Of a DNA stretch of 64,000 nucleotides, positions 55,200 to 63,956 are shown piece by piece. The position numbers and the translations under genes were made by a program. The notes beneath the pieces were generated by a model. That model searched no databases and was not told the origin of the DNA. It saw nothing but the letters and a program-made list of their open reading frames with translations. Origin of the DNA: Opitutia bacterium (GTDB lineage: Bacteria > Verrucomicrobiota > Verrucomicrobiia > Opitutales > Opitutaceae); assembly GCA_947475065.1 (NCBI GenBank), contig CANJLB010000014.1:27277-91276 (forward strand), given 5' to 3'. Numbering within the stretch: the first letter of the stretch is position 1; the number at the start of each line of letters is the position of its first letter.

Positions 55200-55817
55200 T
55201 CACTTGAGCGGATGGCCGCAATGCGGGCAGGTCGGAGCCTGCACCGAGACAGTGTGGCGGCACGCCGGGCAGGAGGTGAGCATAGGGTTCGCGGCGGGGC
55301 CGGTGCCGGCCAGCGCCGCGGCCACGACCGCGCGCTGCCGATGGTAGTAATAGGCCATGCCGCCCTGAAAGAGCAGCGAGACCGCGGCGACCGCCCCGTA
55401 GAGGAGCTTGAAGGTCTGCACAAAGGCGCGCTGATGCTCCGGCCCCCATGAGCCGACCGAATCAAGCACCGAACGAAACTCGGCTGAGGTCACGGCATTG
55501 ACCCCGCCGTTGATGAGCTGGCCGAGCCGGATCGCGATGTAGATCAGAATAACACAGAGCAGCACCAGCTCGCCGCGGACCAGCCATTCCATGCCTCGTG
55601 GCTGGCGGCGTTTCTCCAGTAGCTTGGCCCCGAGCAACATCATGGCTCCGGCACCGGCCGCGAGCAGGCCAATCACTGCGCCCAGCAAGTCGGCGGAGAG
55701 CATCGAGATAATCGTGCCGCACCCGGCGATGAGCACCACTGAGCGGCCCTCAAGCTTTGCCAGCCGTAGCACACGGGCGAGGGTTTTCTCCGGAAGGGGA
55801 GGCGGGTGCATTGACAT
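55200..55817 (-). CDS. membrane protein with C-terminal zinc ribbon
   Basis: A 205-residue protein. Four hydrophobic segments (VVLIAGCGTIISMLS, LLGAVIGLLAAGAGAMMLLG, LVLLCVILIYIAIRLG, LLYGAVAAVSLLFQGGMAYYY) are followed by a rubredoxin-like zinc ribbon (CPACRHTVSVQAPTCPHCGH, C-x2-C ... C-x2-C). No enzymatic motif was recognised. ATGs at 55817 and 55811 are both possible. It follows the EF-hand gene by 87 bases on the same strand, and may be its partner. The role is unknown. Confidence 0.75.
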   Translation of the reverse strand: MSMHPPPLPEKTLARVLRLAKLEGRSVVLIAGCGTIISMLSADLLGAVIGLLAAGAGAMMLLGAKLLEKRRQPRGMEWLVRGELVLLCVILIYIAIRLGQLINGGVNAVTSAEFRSVLDSVGSWGPEHQRAFVQTFKLLYGAVAAVSLLFQGGMAYYYHRQRAVVAAALAGTGPAANPMLTSCPACRHTVSVQAPTCPHCGHPLK

Positions 55818-55904
55818 TGTCCGCGATCATGCAGCCTGCCACCACCCGTGCGAGCCCAGAGTGGATGCAGATACTCAGGGGCGGTCCTCCGCCCAGGTCT
55901 GTCA

Positions 55905-58097
55905 TCATTCCCCTGCGGAATCGGCCCGGTTCTGCCAGAGGTAGCGCGGCCGGCCGTCGGGGCCAGCGTGCCGCACGGCATCCCAGCGCACCCAGCCTGC
56001 AGCCAGGGCGAGGGCGACGAGCGCGAGGAGGAAAACGCGGCGGCGTCTGGCAGCCTCCTTGTCCTCGTAGGGATCTTCGAGCGACCGGAGGGAGCCGTCG
56101 GGCAGGAGGGCGCGGGCGGTGAGCGCGGTGCCGAAGGGAATGTTGATTTTCACGCGGCCATTGATGGCCCAGCCGTTGGCGTCGAGGATGGGGCCGAGCG
56201 TGCGCTGGCGGAGCTTGATAAACGCAATGAGCACGGCGGGGAGCGAGATGGCGAGCATCACGCCGACGACGATCAACGGGAGCTGCCACCAGTGCATCTC
56301 AGCGAGTTTGGACCCGACCTGGGCGAGCGCGGCGCTGATGGCCCCGACGGCGACGCCCAGGGCGGCGACGACGCCGACATCCAGCTTCTTGGGCGGTGGG
56401 GGAGGCGGCAGGGCGGGCTGCGCGGCCGCCACCGCGCGGGCGGCTGCGGCATCGGCGGCCGCAGTGACGGCCTTGTCGGCGACCTTGGCAAGACGGTCGT
56501 TGGCGGCGGCATCGGCGGCGGCGGCGCGTTTGGCGGCAATCTCGTCCATCAGCCGGACAACTTTTTTGTAGGGCGACCAGAACGCCTGCCGGAGGCTGAT
56601 GGGGTTGTCCACGATGCTGGTGATGACGGCGTCCCAGTCGCGGCCCTTGCGGTCGTAAAACACGCCATGACGGCCGGCGAAGAGGTAGTCGCTGTCGCCT
56701 TGGCTGAAGCAGCAGGCCACCGTCATGGCCGGCAGGCCGGGGCGCGTGCAGTTCACATAGGCGATATAGACCTTGCTCATGGCGGCGAGCGGGTGGGGGC
56801 CGTCCACCTTGATGCAGAGCTCGCAGGAGCGGCTGTCGAGGTAGAGGGTGCCCGCCTGAAACGCGGCCCAGCGGTCGCGCGAGTAAAAATCGGCAAAATT
56901 GACGAAATTGTGCAGCAGCGAGCGAAGGTCGCGGGAGAGACGGAGGAGCTTTTCGAGGCTGGCGATGGCGGCGGCCTCGGGGGCGAGCGCGGCGTCCTGG
57001 GCGACGAGCGCGGCGAGCGCCGCCCGGCCCTGACCGGCGAGAATGGCGCTGATGCGGGCGAGGCCGAGCGGGGCGACGCTGGCACCGGCCCGGGCGGCGA
57101 GCCACGCCTCGTGCGGCGCGAGCCTGGCGTTGAGCGCGGCCCATTCGGTGGCGGTGAGGGAGGTTTTGCCGGCGCCAAAGACCGGGGTGACGGCGGCGGC
57201 CAGCAGCGTGGCGGCGGCACCGGCCCAGGCGGGGTTGACACCGTCGGTCAGCGGCAGCGCGCGGCCGGATTCGGCGCGGGCGAGCGGGAAGTGCGCGATC
57301 TCGCCGAGCCCGGCGGAGAGATCGTGGGCGGCGAGCGCGGCAAATTCACCCTCGGTGCGGTTGACGGCAGCCGTGGCGCGGGCGTCGAAGGCGGCCAGGC
57401 GGCAGCGGGCGAAGTAGTCGTCGGCCTTGGCCCGGATGGCCTGCACCGCGGCGAGCGCGGCGGCGGTGCCGGCCCCGAGCGGCGCGGGCTCGGCGGCGCT
57501 CCACGCCGCATGAGCGGCACAGTCGGCAAAGAACGTCTCGATGCGCGCCTGATCCACGCCCGGGGCGTCGCTGCGGTCCGGAACAGAGCCCTGGGTGGCG
57601 ACGATGTCGGCGATGAGCTGCACCAGCGCGGGGTCGGAGGAGGACGTGGCGGTGATGATGCCATCGCCGTTGAACTTGGTGCCGGCGAAAATTTTGGCGG
57701 TGTCCGAAGCGTCGGCCAGCGATATGGCGTCGGCCTTGCTGCCGAGGTTGGCCAGGATTTGCCGTGCGGAAGCGAGGACGGCCCGGCCTTCGGGGGTGGC
57801 GTCGTTGAACGCCGCGAGCGGGAGCGAGTCGGCATCCTTCAGCAGTTCGCCGGCGTCTTTGACGTGCGCGGCCGCCCATCGGATCACCGCCAGCAGCTCG
57901 GGGACACGGATGCGGCCGTCGCCGTCGCTGTCAATGAGCGCGAGGGTTTTCTCATCGAGCTCGAGCCCTTTGACGGGGCAGCTCAGGGCGACCCAGAGCT
58001 TTTGGTCGAGGTGGCCGAGCGCGAGGAGGTCGGCCCCGGTGGCGAGGGTGACCTGATCAAGGCCGCCCGTGCGGAAAAATTTCCAAATATGCGGCAT
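55905..58097 (-). CDS. large EF-hand membrane protein of unknown function
   Basis: A 730-residue protein. A canonical calcium-binding loop DSDGDGRIRVPE (56-67) is preceded by a small N-terminal domain and followed by a weaker second loop (KFNGDGIIT, about 142-150). The middle (about 200-500) is alanine-rich and helical; residues about 420-520 contain cysteines (SCELCIKVDG, VACCFSQGDSD). Around 560-640 there is an alanine-rich stretch with a proline run (ALPPPPPPKK), then three hydrophobic segments, the last near the C-terminus (RVFLLALVALALAAGW). No family name is known to me. It precedes a zinc-ribbon gene, and a terminator separates it from the Gsp operon. Confidence 0.72.
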   Translation of the reverse strand: MPHIWKFFRTGGLDQVTLATGADLLALGHLDQKLWVALSCPVKGLELDEKTLALIDSDGDGRIRVPELLAVIRWAAAHVKDAGELLKDADSLPLAAFNDATPEGRAVLASARQILANLGSKADAISLADASDTAKIFAGTKFNGDGIITATSSSDPALVQLIADIVATQGSVPDRSDAPGVDQARIETFFADCAAHAAWSAAEPAPLGAGTAAALAAVQAIRAKADDYFARCRLAAFDARATAAVNRTEGEFAALAAHDLSAGLGEIAHFPLARAESGRALPLTDGVNPAWAGAAATLLAAAVTPVFGAGKTSLTATEWAALNARLAPHEAWLAARAGASVAPLGLARISAILAGQGRAALAALVAQDAALAPEAAAIASLEKLLRLSRDLRSLLHNFVNFADFYSRDRWAAFQAGTLYLDSRSCELCIKVDGPHPLAAMSKVYIAYVNCTRPGLPAMTVACCFSQGDSDYLFAGRHGVFYDRKGRDWDAVITSIVDNPISLRQAFWSPYKKVVRLMDEIAAKRAAAADAAANDRLAKVADKAVTAAADAAAARAVAAAQPALPPPPPPKKLDVGVVAALGVAVGAISAALAQVGSKLAEMHWWQLPLIVVGVMLAISLPAVLIAFIKLRQRTLGPILDANGWAINGRVKINIPFGTALTARALLPDGSLRSLEDPYEDKEAARRRRVFLLALVALALAAGWVRWDAVRHAGPDGRPRYLWQNRADSAGE

Positions 58098-58161
58098 GTG
58101 AATGGCGCAACGCTGGGTGGCGGTGTGCCGGTTGGCAAGAACGGGACACAGCCGGTGGCCG

Positions 58162-58194
58162 GCAAAAAAGAAACCCGCCGGGCGGGCGGGTTTC
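58162..58194 (-). terminator. rho-independent terminator of the Gsp operon
   Basis: GAAACCCGCC (58170-58179) pairs with GGCGGGTTTC (58185-58194), a 10-bp stem with a five-base loop, followed on the minus strand by six T (58164-58169). It lies 25 bases after the gspM-like stop. Confidence 0.88.
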
Positions 58195-58218
58195 GAAGCG
58201 CGGGCAGATTTAACCGGG

Positions 58219-59049
58219 TCAACTGCCCCGGACGGCGGAGGGCGCCGGTGCGCCGCTGCGGGCGGGTGCGGGCGCCCCGCCGGGCCGGGCGTTGGCACCG
58301 GGGGGGGCGATCGAAATGGCGGAGAGCCCGAAAGTGACGTTCAGGCGCGGGCCTACCGGCTGGAGCGTCTGCCCATTGGCCCCGCCGGCCCCGCCTCTTC
58401 CTCCGCGACCGCCGCCAGTTGGGGCGACGTCTGTTTGGCCGATAGTGCCGGTCGTGGTATTGGCACGGCCGCCACCACGTCCGCCCGCCCCGCCGGGCTG
58501 ATTGGTGTTAGTAAAACCTCCGCCCGCCGCGCCCGCCCCGGGCGTATTACCGCGGCCGCCGCCACGGCCGCCGCCGTTATTGAGCATGATGGTGGTACTC
58601 ACGATGTTGATGTAGGGCGCCTTGTCGTTCAGTTTGCGGTAGATCTGAAAGAGCTCAGACATGCTTGGGTCGAGATCGCGAAAGGTGACATTCTTCCGGA
58701 TGATGGTGAGCTGCGGGGCCTTCGCGATGGTGCCCCGCGCGGGAGTGGCGGTGATGCCGCCAATTTCCTGGGCCATCTGCTGGAGGATGATATCGAAGGC
58801 GTTTTCGTCACGAATCGTCTTTATCGGGTCGAGTTTTGCGACAATCGCGCGTTGCTCGGCGTTGATGGCGTCCGCACGGTTCAGCACGTCCAGCTGGGTT
58901 TTACGGGCGGCCGTCTGCTTGGTGTTGTCCGCATAGTAGTCGCGTCTGGCGGCCACCAAATGGTTCACCCAGACGGCGAGGCCGGCGGCGACGAGGCCGA
59001 TGATGAGAATTTTTTCGCGCAGCTGGCGGGAGAGGAAGTAGGCTTTCAT
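58219..59049 (-). CDS. GspM-like secretion protein with Gly-rich tail
   Basis: A 276-residue protein: a basic N-terminus, one transmembrane helix (about 13-30, ILIIGLVAAGLAVWV), a periplasmic coiled/alpha-beta part (about 35-155) as in GspM/PilO, and an unusual Gly/Arg/Asn/Thr-rich tail (about 156-230, RGGGRGN-type repeats) ending in Pro/Ala. It is last of the pseudopilin operon, 19 bases after the GspL-like gene. GspM assembles with GspL in the inner-membrane platform of type II secretion. Similarity is by topology and position; the glycine-rich tail is not typical. Confidence 0.6.
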   Translation of the reverse strand: MKAYFLSRQLREKILIIGLVAAGLAVWVNHLVAARRDYYADNTKQTAARKTQLDVLNRADAINAEQRAIVAKLDPIKTIRDENAFDIILQQMAQEIGGITATPARGTIAKAPQLTIIRKNVTFRDLDPSMSELFQIYRKLNDKAPYINIVSTTIMLNNGGGRGGGRGNTPGAGAAGGGFTNTNQPGGAGGRGGGRANTTTGTIGQTDVAPTGGGRGGRGGAGGANGQTLQPVGPRLNVTFGLSAISIAPPGANARPGGAPAPARSGAPAPSAVRGS

Positions 59050-59068
59050 GGGAGGGGAGGCTAGGCGG

Positions 59069-60361
59069 TCAATTGGATGGGGGGACAGGGGTGCCGGGAA
59101 CGGTCGCGGCGACCCGGGTTTCAGCCGGGATCGGCTCGTTGAAAGTGATGATGACCTGGAACTGATAGGTGCTGGTGGGCGGCTGGCCGGAATTCGGGCC
59201 GCCGCCAGCCGCCCGTCCCCCGCCCGCGCCTGGTCCGGTATTGTTAGTTCCGATGGGGCTGAACTCCACGGTGGGACGTTCGGGCATCGCCTTCAGGGCG
59301 TTGACGAATTTTTGCGCCTCTTGCGCCGGAATGCCGCTCTGTTCCGTGGTGGCGGTGGCCCGGAGCGTGAGCACCGGCTTGAAAGTCTTGGAGAGCTCGG
59401 CCTGCATGTTGGTGATCGCGACCGTTGCGGGCAACAGCTCGCCGCGCACGGCAAGGGTGAGCATCTCGAGGGGGTAGAGATGGCGCGAGAGGACCGTGTC
59501 GGCGTCCTTGGAGTTGCGTTCGATGCCCTCAAGCTCGGTTTGCTTGAGCTTGTTATCGGCGATCTGGCCCTTGAGCTTTTCCACCTTGGAGCGGCCGAAC
59601 CAGAGCGCGCCCTCGGCGGTGCCGCAGAGAAGGATGAGCGCGGTCATGCCGAGCGCGACGCGCCAGAGCAGGATGTCGCGCCGCTGGATGCCACGGCGCT
59701 CGGCGATTTCCTCGTTGTCGCGCACGTCGAGCGCGGCGGCGAGGTCGGCGGAAACGACGAGCTCGCGTTCACCGGAGGCAAAGGTGACTTCGCCGCCGTC
59801 GGTCACCCGGCGCAGGACGGGATAGTCCCAGTCCTCGACGGTGCTGGTGCTGCCGAGGCTGCGCAGCAACTGGTCGCGGGCGGCGGCGCGGTCGGCCTCG
59901 CTGGCTTCGGGCGGGAAAGGGTGGATGAGGGCGTGCGTGGGCACGAGATCGTCGTCACCCCAGTGAAAGACCGTGATGGCGTCGGGGCTCGTCAGGACAC
60001 GGGTGGTGCCGGCGGCGGGCGGATCAATCAGCAGCGAGGTGAAGGCGGGGAGCACCACCTGGGACTCGCCCCAGGCGGAGGTTTCCTCGGCCGGGAAGCG
60101 CTTGCGATAGACGGCATAGACGAGGGCGCGGGACGAGCCGGGCTGCCAGTAGTGGCCGTGGTAGAGCTGGGCGATGGGAAACGGCGCGAGTGTCTCCAGT
60201 GCGAGGGCCACCTGCTCGGCGACAGAAGCGGCGTCGCCCTCGGGCTCGACCGGGACGATACGGAGAAAAAAGCGCCCGTCGGGCAGCAGGGCGGCGAGCC
60301 GGGTGGGTGGGGCAAAGAGCCGGGCAAAGAGGCCGGGCTGGGCGGGAGAGTCGGTGGTCAT
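59069..60361 (-). CDS. GspL-like inner-membrane secretion protein
   Basis: A 430-residue protein with a cytoplasmic actin-like/ASKHA part (about 1-240), a single transmembrane helix (about 245-264, VALGMTALILLCGTAEGALW), then a periplasmic ferredoxin-like domain including ELSKTFKPVLTLRATAT and a C-terminal GAGGGRAAGGG linker. The topology is that of GspL/PilM-N, the partner of the GspE ATPase and GspM. It starts by ATGA overlap with the GspK-like gene. No ATPase motif is present. Assignment depends on position between gspK- and gspM-like genes. Confidence 0.65.
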   Translation of the reverse strand: MTTDSPAQPGLFARLFAPPTRLAALLPDGRFFLRIVPVEPEGDAASVAEQVALALETLAPFPIAQLYHGHYWQPGSSRALVYAVYRKRFPAEETSAWGESQVVLPAFTSLLIDPPAAGTTRVLTSPDAITVFHWGDDDLVPTHALIHPFPPEASEADRAAARDQLLRSLGSTSTVEDWDYPVLRRVTDGGEVTFASGERELVVSADLAAALDVRDNEEIAERRGIQRRDILLWRVALGMTALILLCGTAEGALWFGRSKVEKLKGQIADNKLKQTELEGIERNSKDADTVLSRHLYPLEMLTLAVRGELLPATVAITNMQAELSKTFKPVLTLRATATTEQSGIPAQEAQKFVNALKAMPERPTVEFSPIGTNNTGPGAGGGRAAGGGPNSGQPPTSTYQFQVIITFNEPIPAETRVAATVPGTPVPPSN

Positions 60362-61554
60362 GTGCGATTGGGCGAAAGAAAGGGCGTATTGGGGCTGGGG
60401 ACGGCTTCGGGATCGGTCTCGGTATCCGGTTCGGCAGCTTGGGTGGGCGGCGCGGCGGGGTCGAGATCGTTTTCGGTGAGGTCGAGGATGATATAGGGGT
60501 AGTTGAGCTGGGGCGTCTGCAGCGGGGCGGTGGTGACGGTGGCGGCGGGGTTGGCGTTGATGGCGGTGGTGGCCTGGGCGGGCGGCGCAGGCGCGGGGGT
60601 GAGCGTGGCCCCGTTGGTGGGCCAGGTCACAACTGTGCTGAGGGTAAAGACGGACAAACCCTCCTTCACGGTTACATTGATTCGGAGGGCGGCGATATTG
60701 ACATCCAGCCCGGTGAGCGTGGTGACGACGTTTGCCAAGGTGGCGACCTCCCCCACTTGGGTGAAGAAGCCGATATTTTTGACCGATCCCGTGCCCGTGC
60801 TGTCGCCCGTGAGATGATCCAGCACCGACTGCTGCTGGGACACGTCCAGCTTGGCGAGCACGGCGAGGGTGTCGGGCTTGCCGCCGTTGACGTTGGGGGA
60901 GGGGAAATTGTAGAGCGAGTAGGCGGCGGTGAACCGCTTGCCGAGGGGGGTGGGGGCGCCGTTGGCGTCGAAAAAATACTCGTTCACGCCGTCAATGGAG
61001 CGCAGTTCCTCCCAGGAGCGCAGGGGGCGGCCGGGCGGGGTGAAGGGAATGGCTTCCTGCTGGTAGGTGGTGGGATCAATCGCCCCGCTGCCGGTGGGGG
61101 TGTAGTTGCGCTGCATCCAGACCAGGAGCGAATCCTTGAGCAGGTTGGCCTCGTCGGCCGGCAGGCCGTAAAACGTGAAAAAATCGATGAGATTTTGCGC
61201 GGTGGCGGTGGGGAGCGACATCTTGGCGCTCTCGTCCTCAAAGGTGACGGTGACGGTGCGGTTGGGGTTGGCGGGCGCGTATTGGACCCATTCGAGGTTG
61301 AGCGGGTCGTCCCAGCCTTCGGCGGGGCTGCGGAGGACGTTGTTGTTGGCGACGCGAAAGTCCACGAGCACCGCGAGCGTAGTCTCAAGCGCGGCGTAGG
61401 CCTCGGCCTTCATGCGGTTGGCGCCGGCATGGCGCATGGGCACGATCAGGTCGTCATCCGCCCGCTCCATGAACGCGATCAGCGCAGTCGTGGCAAAGAC
61501 GATTGTGACGAGCACGATCAGCAGCACGGATCCCTGTTGTTGGCGGCGCGGCAT
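60358..61554 (-). CDS. GspK-like minor pseudopilin
   Basis: A 398-residue product. The prepilin-like N-terminus MPRRQQQGSVLLIVLVTIVF has a G|S cleavage site and lacks Glu at position +5, which is characteristic of GspK. A large alpha-rich domain follows, with two SAM-like parts (ATAQNLIDFFTFYGLPADEA, SWEELRSIDGVNEYF). The C-terminus is Pro/Ala/Glu-rich. GspK caps the pseudopilus tip with GspI and GspJ. The gene begins two bases after the gspJ stop and overlaps the GspL-like start. Confidence 0.85.
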   Translation of the reverse strand: MPRRQQQGSVLLIVLVTIVFATTALIAFMERADDDLIVPMRHAGANRMKAEAYAALETTLAVLVDFRVANNNVLRSPAEGWDDPLNLEWVQYAPANPNRTVTVTFEDESAKMSLPTATAQNLIDFFTFYGLPADEANLLKDSLLVWMQRNYTPTGSGAIDPTTYQQEAIPFTPPGRPLRSWEELRSIDGVNEYFFDANGAPTPLGKRFTAAYSLYNFPSPNVNGGKPDTLAVLAKLDVSQQQSVLDHLTGDSTGTGSVKNIGFFTQVGEVATLANVVTTLTGLDVNIAALRINVTVKEGLSVFTLSTVVTWPTNGATLTPAPAPPAQATTAINANPAATVTTAPLQTPQLNYPYIILDLTENDLDPAAPPTQAAEPDTETDPEAVPSPNTPFLSPNRT

Positions 61555-61556
61555 GA

Positions 61557-62273
61557 TCAGAAGGGTGGCAGACCCTGGTTGGGCGCGGGGATGATCACGG
61601 TCATGTCCTGCGACAGGGTTTCAAACTTGAACGTCAGGCGCATGCGGCCGGGGAGGAGCGTCTGGCCGCTGGCGTTGACGGTCGGCTCCGTCGTGGTCGT
61701 CCACTGTTTCGCCTCGGAGTCGTAGTAATCGTAGGCGAGCGCGGTGACGAGCGGCGTGAGGAGCGTCTCGCGCGGCGGGTCGGTGACGAAATTGGTCTCA
61801 TACTCCGAGTGCCAGAGCAGGTAGAGTCCGTCCTCGCGCGCCTCCAGCGCGCAGACGACATCGGGCAGCGCCCGGGCCGGCCAGGGCAGGAGGCGGCTGC
61901 CGGCTGGCAGGGTGAAGGTGAGCAACGGCTGCGGGGTGCCGCCGACGGCGGCTCCCGAAGGAGCCTGCCAGGCAAAGCCGCCGGTCGCGCCCGACTGTCC
62001 GCCGGCGGCGGTGCTGCCAGGAGTGGTGGTGCCCGTACCCGTGCCGGTGGTAGTAGTGGTGGTGGGGGGCGGCACGGCGAGGGCGGCGGTGCGGAGCTCC
62101 TGCTCCAGAAAGGTGGTGAAGGCACGCGCGTGCAGGTCGAAGTTGCGCGAGGGACTCCCGTTGCCCCACAGTTCGGCCATGGAGAATACCAGGGTGTTGA
62201 GGCCAAGGAGCACCAGCGCCGTGAGGGCGGTGGCGACCAGGATCTCGAGCATCGTGAAACCGCGCTTGTTCAT
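61557..62273 (-). CDS. GspJ-like minor pseudopilin
   Basis: A 238-residue product. The prepilin leader MNKRG|FTMLEILVATALTAL has Gly at -1 and Glu at +5, a perfect type IV pilin/pseudopilin site. The globular part contains an unusual run of Thr/Gly (TTTTTTGTGTGTTT, about 89-103) in a surface loop. The end reads FKFETLSQDMTVIIP. GspJ forms the tip complex with GspI and GspK. The start overlaps the gspI stop (ATGA). The upstream open frame to 62483 is shadow. Confidence 0.85.
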   Translation of the reverse strand: MNKRGFTMLEILVATALTALVLLGLNTLVFSMAELWGNGSPSRNFDLHARAFTTFLEQELRTAALAVPPPTTTTTTGTGTGTTTPGSTAAGGQSGATGGFAWQAPSGAAVGGTPQPLLTFTLPAGSRLLPWPARALPDVVCALEAREDGLYLLWHSEYETNFVTDPPRETLLTPLVTALAYDYYDSEAKQWTTTTEPTVNASGQTLLPGRMRLTFKFETLSQDMTVIIPAPNQGLPPF

Positions 62274-62731
62274 GGATTTTGCCGGTCGGCGATGAGTTCG
62301 CGGATTTTCTGGCGTGCGGTGTTTTGCAGCTCCGTGCGCTGGGCGGCGTCCGACCACGTCGGGCGCAACAGGCGGAGGATTTCGCTGGAAGTGGTCGTCA
62401 GCCCTCCTTGCGGTGTGACCGCAGTGGTGAGGGTCACCTCGAACAGGTCGGGCACCAGCGTATATTGGATGTCGGCCGTCCACGCGATGTGGCGGCTTTG
62501 GTTGGTGGCGTCAACCACGTCAAACTCGTCACCCTGCGTCGCGAGCGCCGGGTCGGGCTGGCTGAACAGCGCGGCGCGGGTGAGCTTCAGGTTCTCGTCC
62601 TCCTGCATGGAGGTGCGGACATGGGCATAGGCATCGAGCACGCCGATGTAGGCGGTGGTGAGGCCCACGGCCGCCCCGGCGAAGATGACCAGCGCCGCGA
62701 GCACCTCCAGGATGGTAAAACCACGGCGCAT
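62270..62731 (-). CDS. GspI-like minor pseudopilin
   Basis: A 153-residue product. The very short leader MRRG|FTILEVLAALVIFAG has Gly at -1 and Glu at +5. The globular domain is small and ends in RELIADRQNP. The length fits GspI/PilV-type minor pilins (~120-150). The gene starts three bases after the gspH stop and overlaps gspJ, so it is inside the operon. A prepilin peptidase gene is not in the window. Confidence 0.84.
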   Translation of the reverse strand: MRRGFTILEVLAALVIFAGAAVGLTTAYIGVLDAYAHVRTSMQEDENLKLTRAALFSQPDPALATQGDEFDVVDATNQSRHIAWTADIQYTLVPDLFEVTLTTAVTPQGGLTTTSSEILRLLRPTWSDAAQRTELQNTARQKIRELIADRQNP

Positions 62732-62734
62732 GGT

Positions 62735-63331
62735 TCAGTTGCCGCCTCCGGCAGTGGCGGACGCCAGCATGGGCGCGCAGGTCCAGGGATCCACTTGGAT
62801 GGTCGCCGTGCTGGAAGCGCCAAAGGTGCTGTTGGCCCCGGTCTGGATCTGCACGCGGAACAACGAGCAGGTGCCATCGGGATAAAACGTGACGTACGGC
62901 AGGGTCGTGTCGCCGTCGCCGAGCACGCTGCCATACAGGTTGGCCGTCTGCCGGTTGATGCCGTTGGAAGCGGGCGTGGGCTTGACGAGGCCGGAGACGA
63001 ACTCGAGGTCGGTGCCGGCGGGGGCCGGAATCGAGGGCAGGCTGATCCCGCTGAGCGCGACGGCCAGCAACTGGCTGTTTTCCTTGTCGTAGGTCAGCCT
63101 CACTTCCGTCCGCTCCTGAAGGGCGTAGCGGCGGGCGGCATTGGCCGCGCGCCAGAATGCCCGGGTGGGCGAGTCTGGCGGCGGATTGAGCATGCCCTCC
63201 ACGCTGACGACGAGTACGCTCGTCAGCAGGCCCATGAGCGCGAGCACCAGCAGGATTTCAAGTAGCGTGAATGCCCCGCGCCGCCGGGCGCTGTGGGAGG
63301 AACGTTGCGGGCGCTGCATGGTCGGCGGCAT
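62735..63331 (-). CDS. GspH-like minor pseudopilin
   Basis: A 198-residue product. The prepilin leader (RRRGA|FTLLEILLVLALMG) has Glu at +5 but Ala, not Gly, immediately before the Phe; if the peptidase requires Gly, cleavage would fall one residue earlier. The domain that follows contains RAANAARRYALQERTEVRL, as in GspH, and a WTCAPML end. Two in-frame ATGs (63331 and 63319) are possible. It lies 29 bases after the gspG stop. Confidence 0.82.
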   Translation of the reverse strand: MPPTMQRPQRSSHSARRRGAFTLLEILLVLALMGLLTSVLVVSVEGMLNPPPDSPTRAFWRAANAARRYALQERTEVRLTYDKENSQLLAVALSGISLPSIPAPAGTDLEFVSGLVKPTPASNGINRQTANLYGSVLGDGDTTLPYVTFYPDGTCSLFRVQIQTGANSTFGASSTATIQVDPWTCAPMLASATAGGGN

Positions 63332-63360
63332 ACATTCATTCTGGCAAGAGCGCGGTCCGA

Positions 63361-63858
63361 TTATTGCATCCAGTTGCCGATGTCGTCGGCCGTGCCGTCA
63401 ATCCCATCCGGCCCCCACGACCAGATGTCGTACGGCTTGGCGACCGCCGTGGTGGTGGTCACCTCCGCTGAAGTTCCGGCGGCGGCAGTGCCACGCGTGC
63501 TGGGATAGGCATATTGGTAGGCATGGCCCCACGGGTCGTTCAGCGCGGCGGTTTCAACGTAAGGGCCGGTCCAGCTGGCGGAGTTGGCATTGCCGGCCGG
63601 AGCTTGTGCCAAGGCGAAGAGGCCTTCGGCGGTGGACGGATAATCGTTCATGGCCAGTTTGTAGCTGGCGAGCGGCAGCTTGAGGCTGCTGTTCACGAAT
63701 GTTTTGGCGGTAGTGACCTTGGCGTTGCCGAAGATCTTGTCGAGATTGCCCACGGCCAGACCGACGAGCATGCCGATGATGGCGAGGACGACGAGAATTT
63801 CGAGCAGAGTGAACGCGCGGCGCGCGTTACGGAATGAGTTGGAGGTTTGGGTAGTCAT
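63361..63858 (-). CDS. GspG-like major pseudopilin
   Basis: A 165-residue product and the first gene of the operon. The leader ends RNARRA|FTLLEILVVLAIIG, Ala instead of Gly at -1 with Glu at +5. The globular domain has the GspG calcium-loop style: MNDYPSTAEGLFAL, LNDPWGHAYQYAYPS, and DIWSWGPDGIDGTADDIGNW with Asp ligands near the C-terminus. This is the shaft subunit of the type II secretion pseudopilus. The ATG at 63858 was selected; the frame upstream is cysteine- and arginine-rich shadow. A promoter should lie in 63859-63956 but none is clear. Confidence 0.9.
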   Translation of the reverse strand: MTTQTSNSFRNARRAFTLLEILVVLAIIGMLVGLAVGNLDKIFGNAKVTTAKTFVNSSLKLPLASYKLAMNDYPSTAEGLFALAQAPAGNANSASWTGPYVETAALNDPWGHAYQYAYPSTRGTAAAGTSAEVTTTTAVAKPYDIWSWGPDGIDGTADDIGNWMQ

Positions 63859-63956
63859 GTTGAATCGTGGATAAACAGAAAGACGGCGGGGAAGGCGGCG
63901 AGGTTGCGTGCAAAGTGCGGAAGCGCAAGCCTGCATCACGCCAGGCCTGCCCGCGC

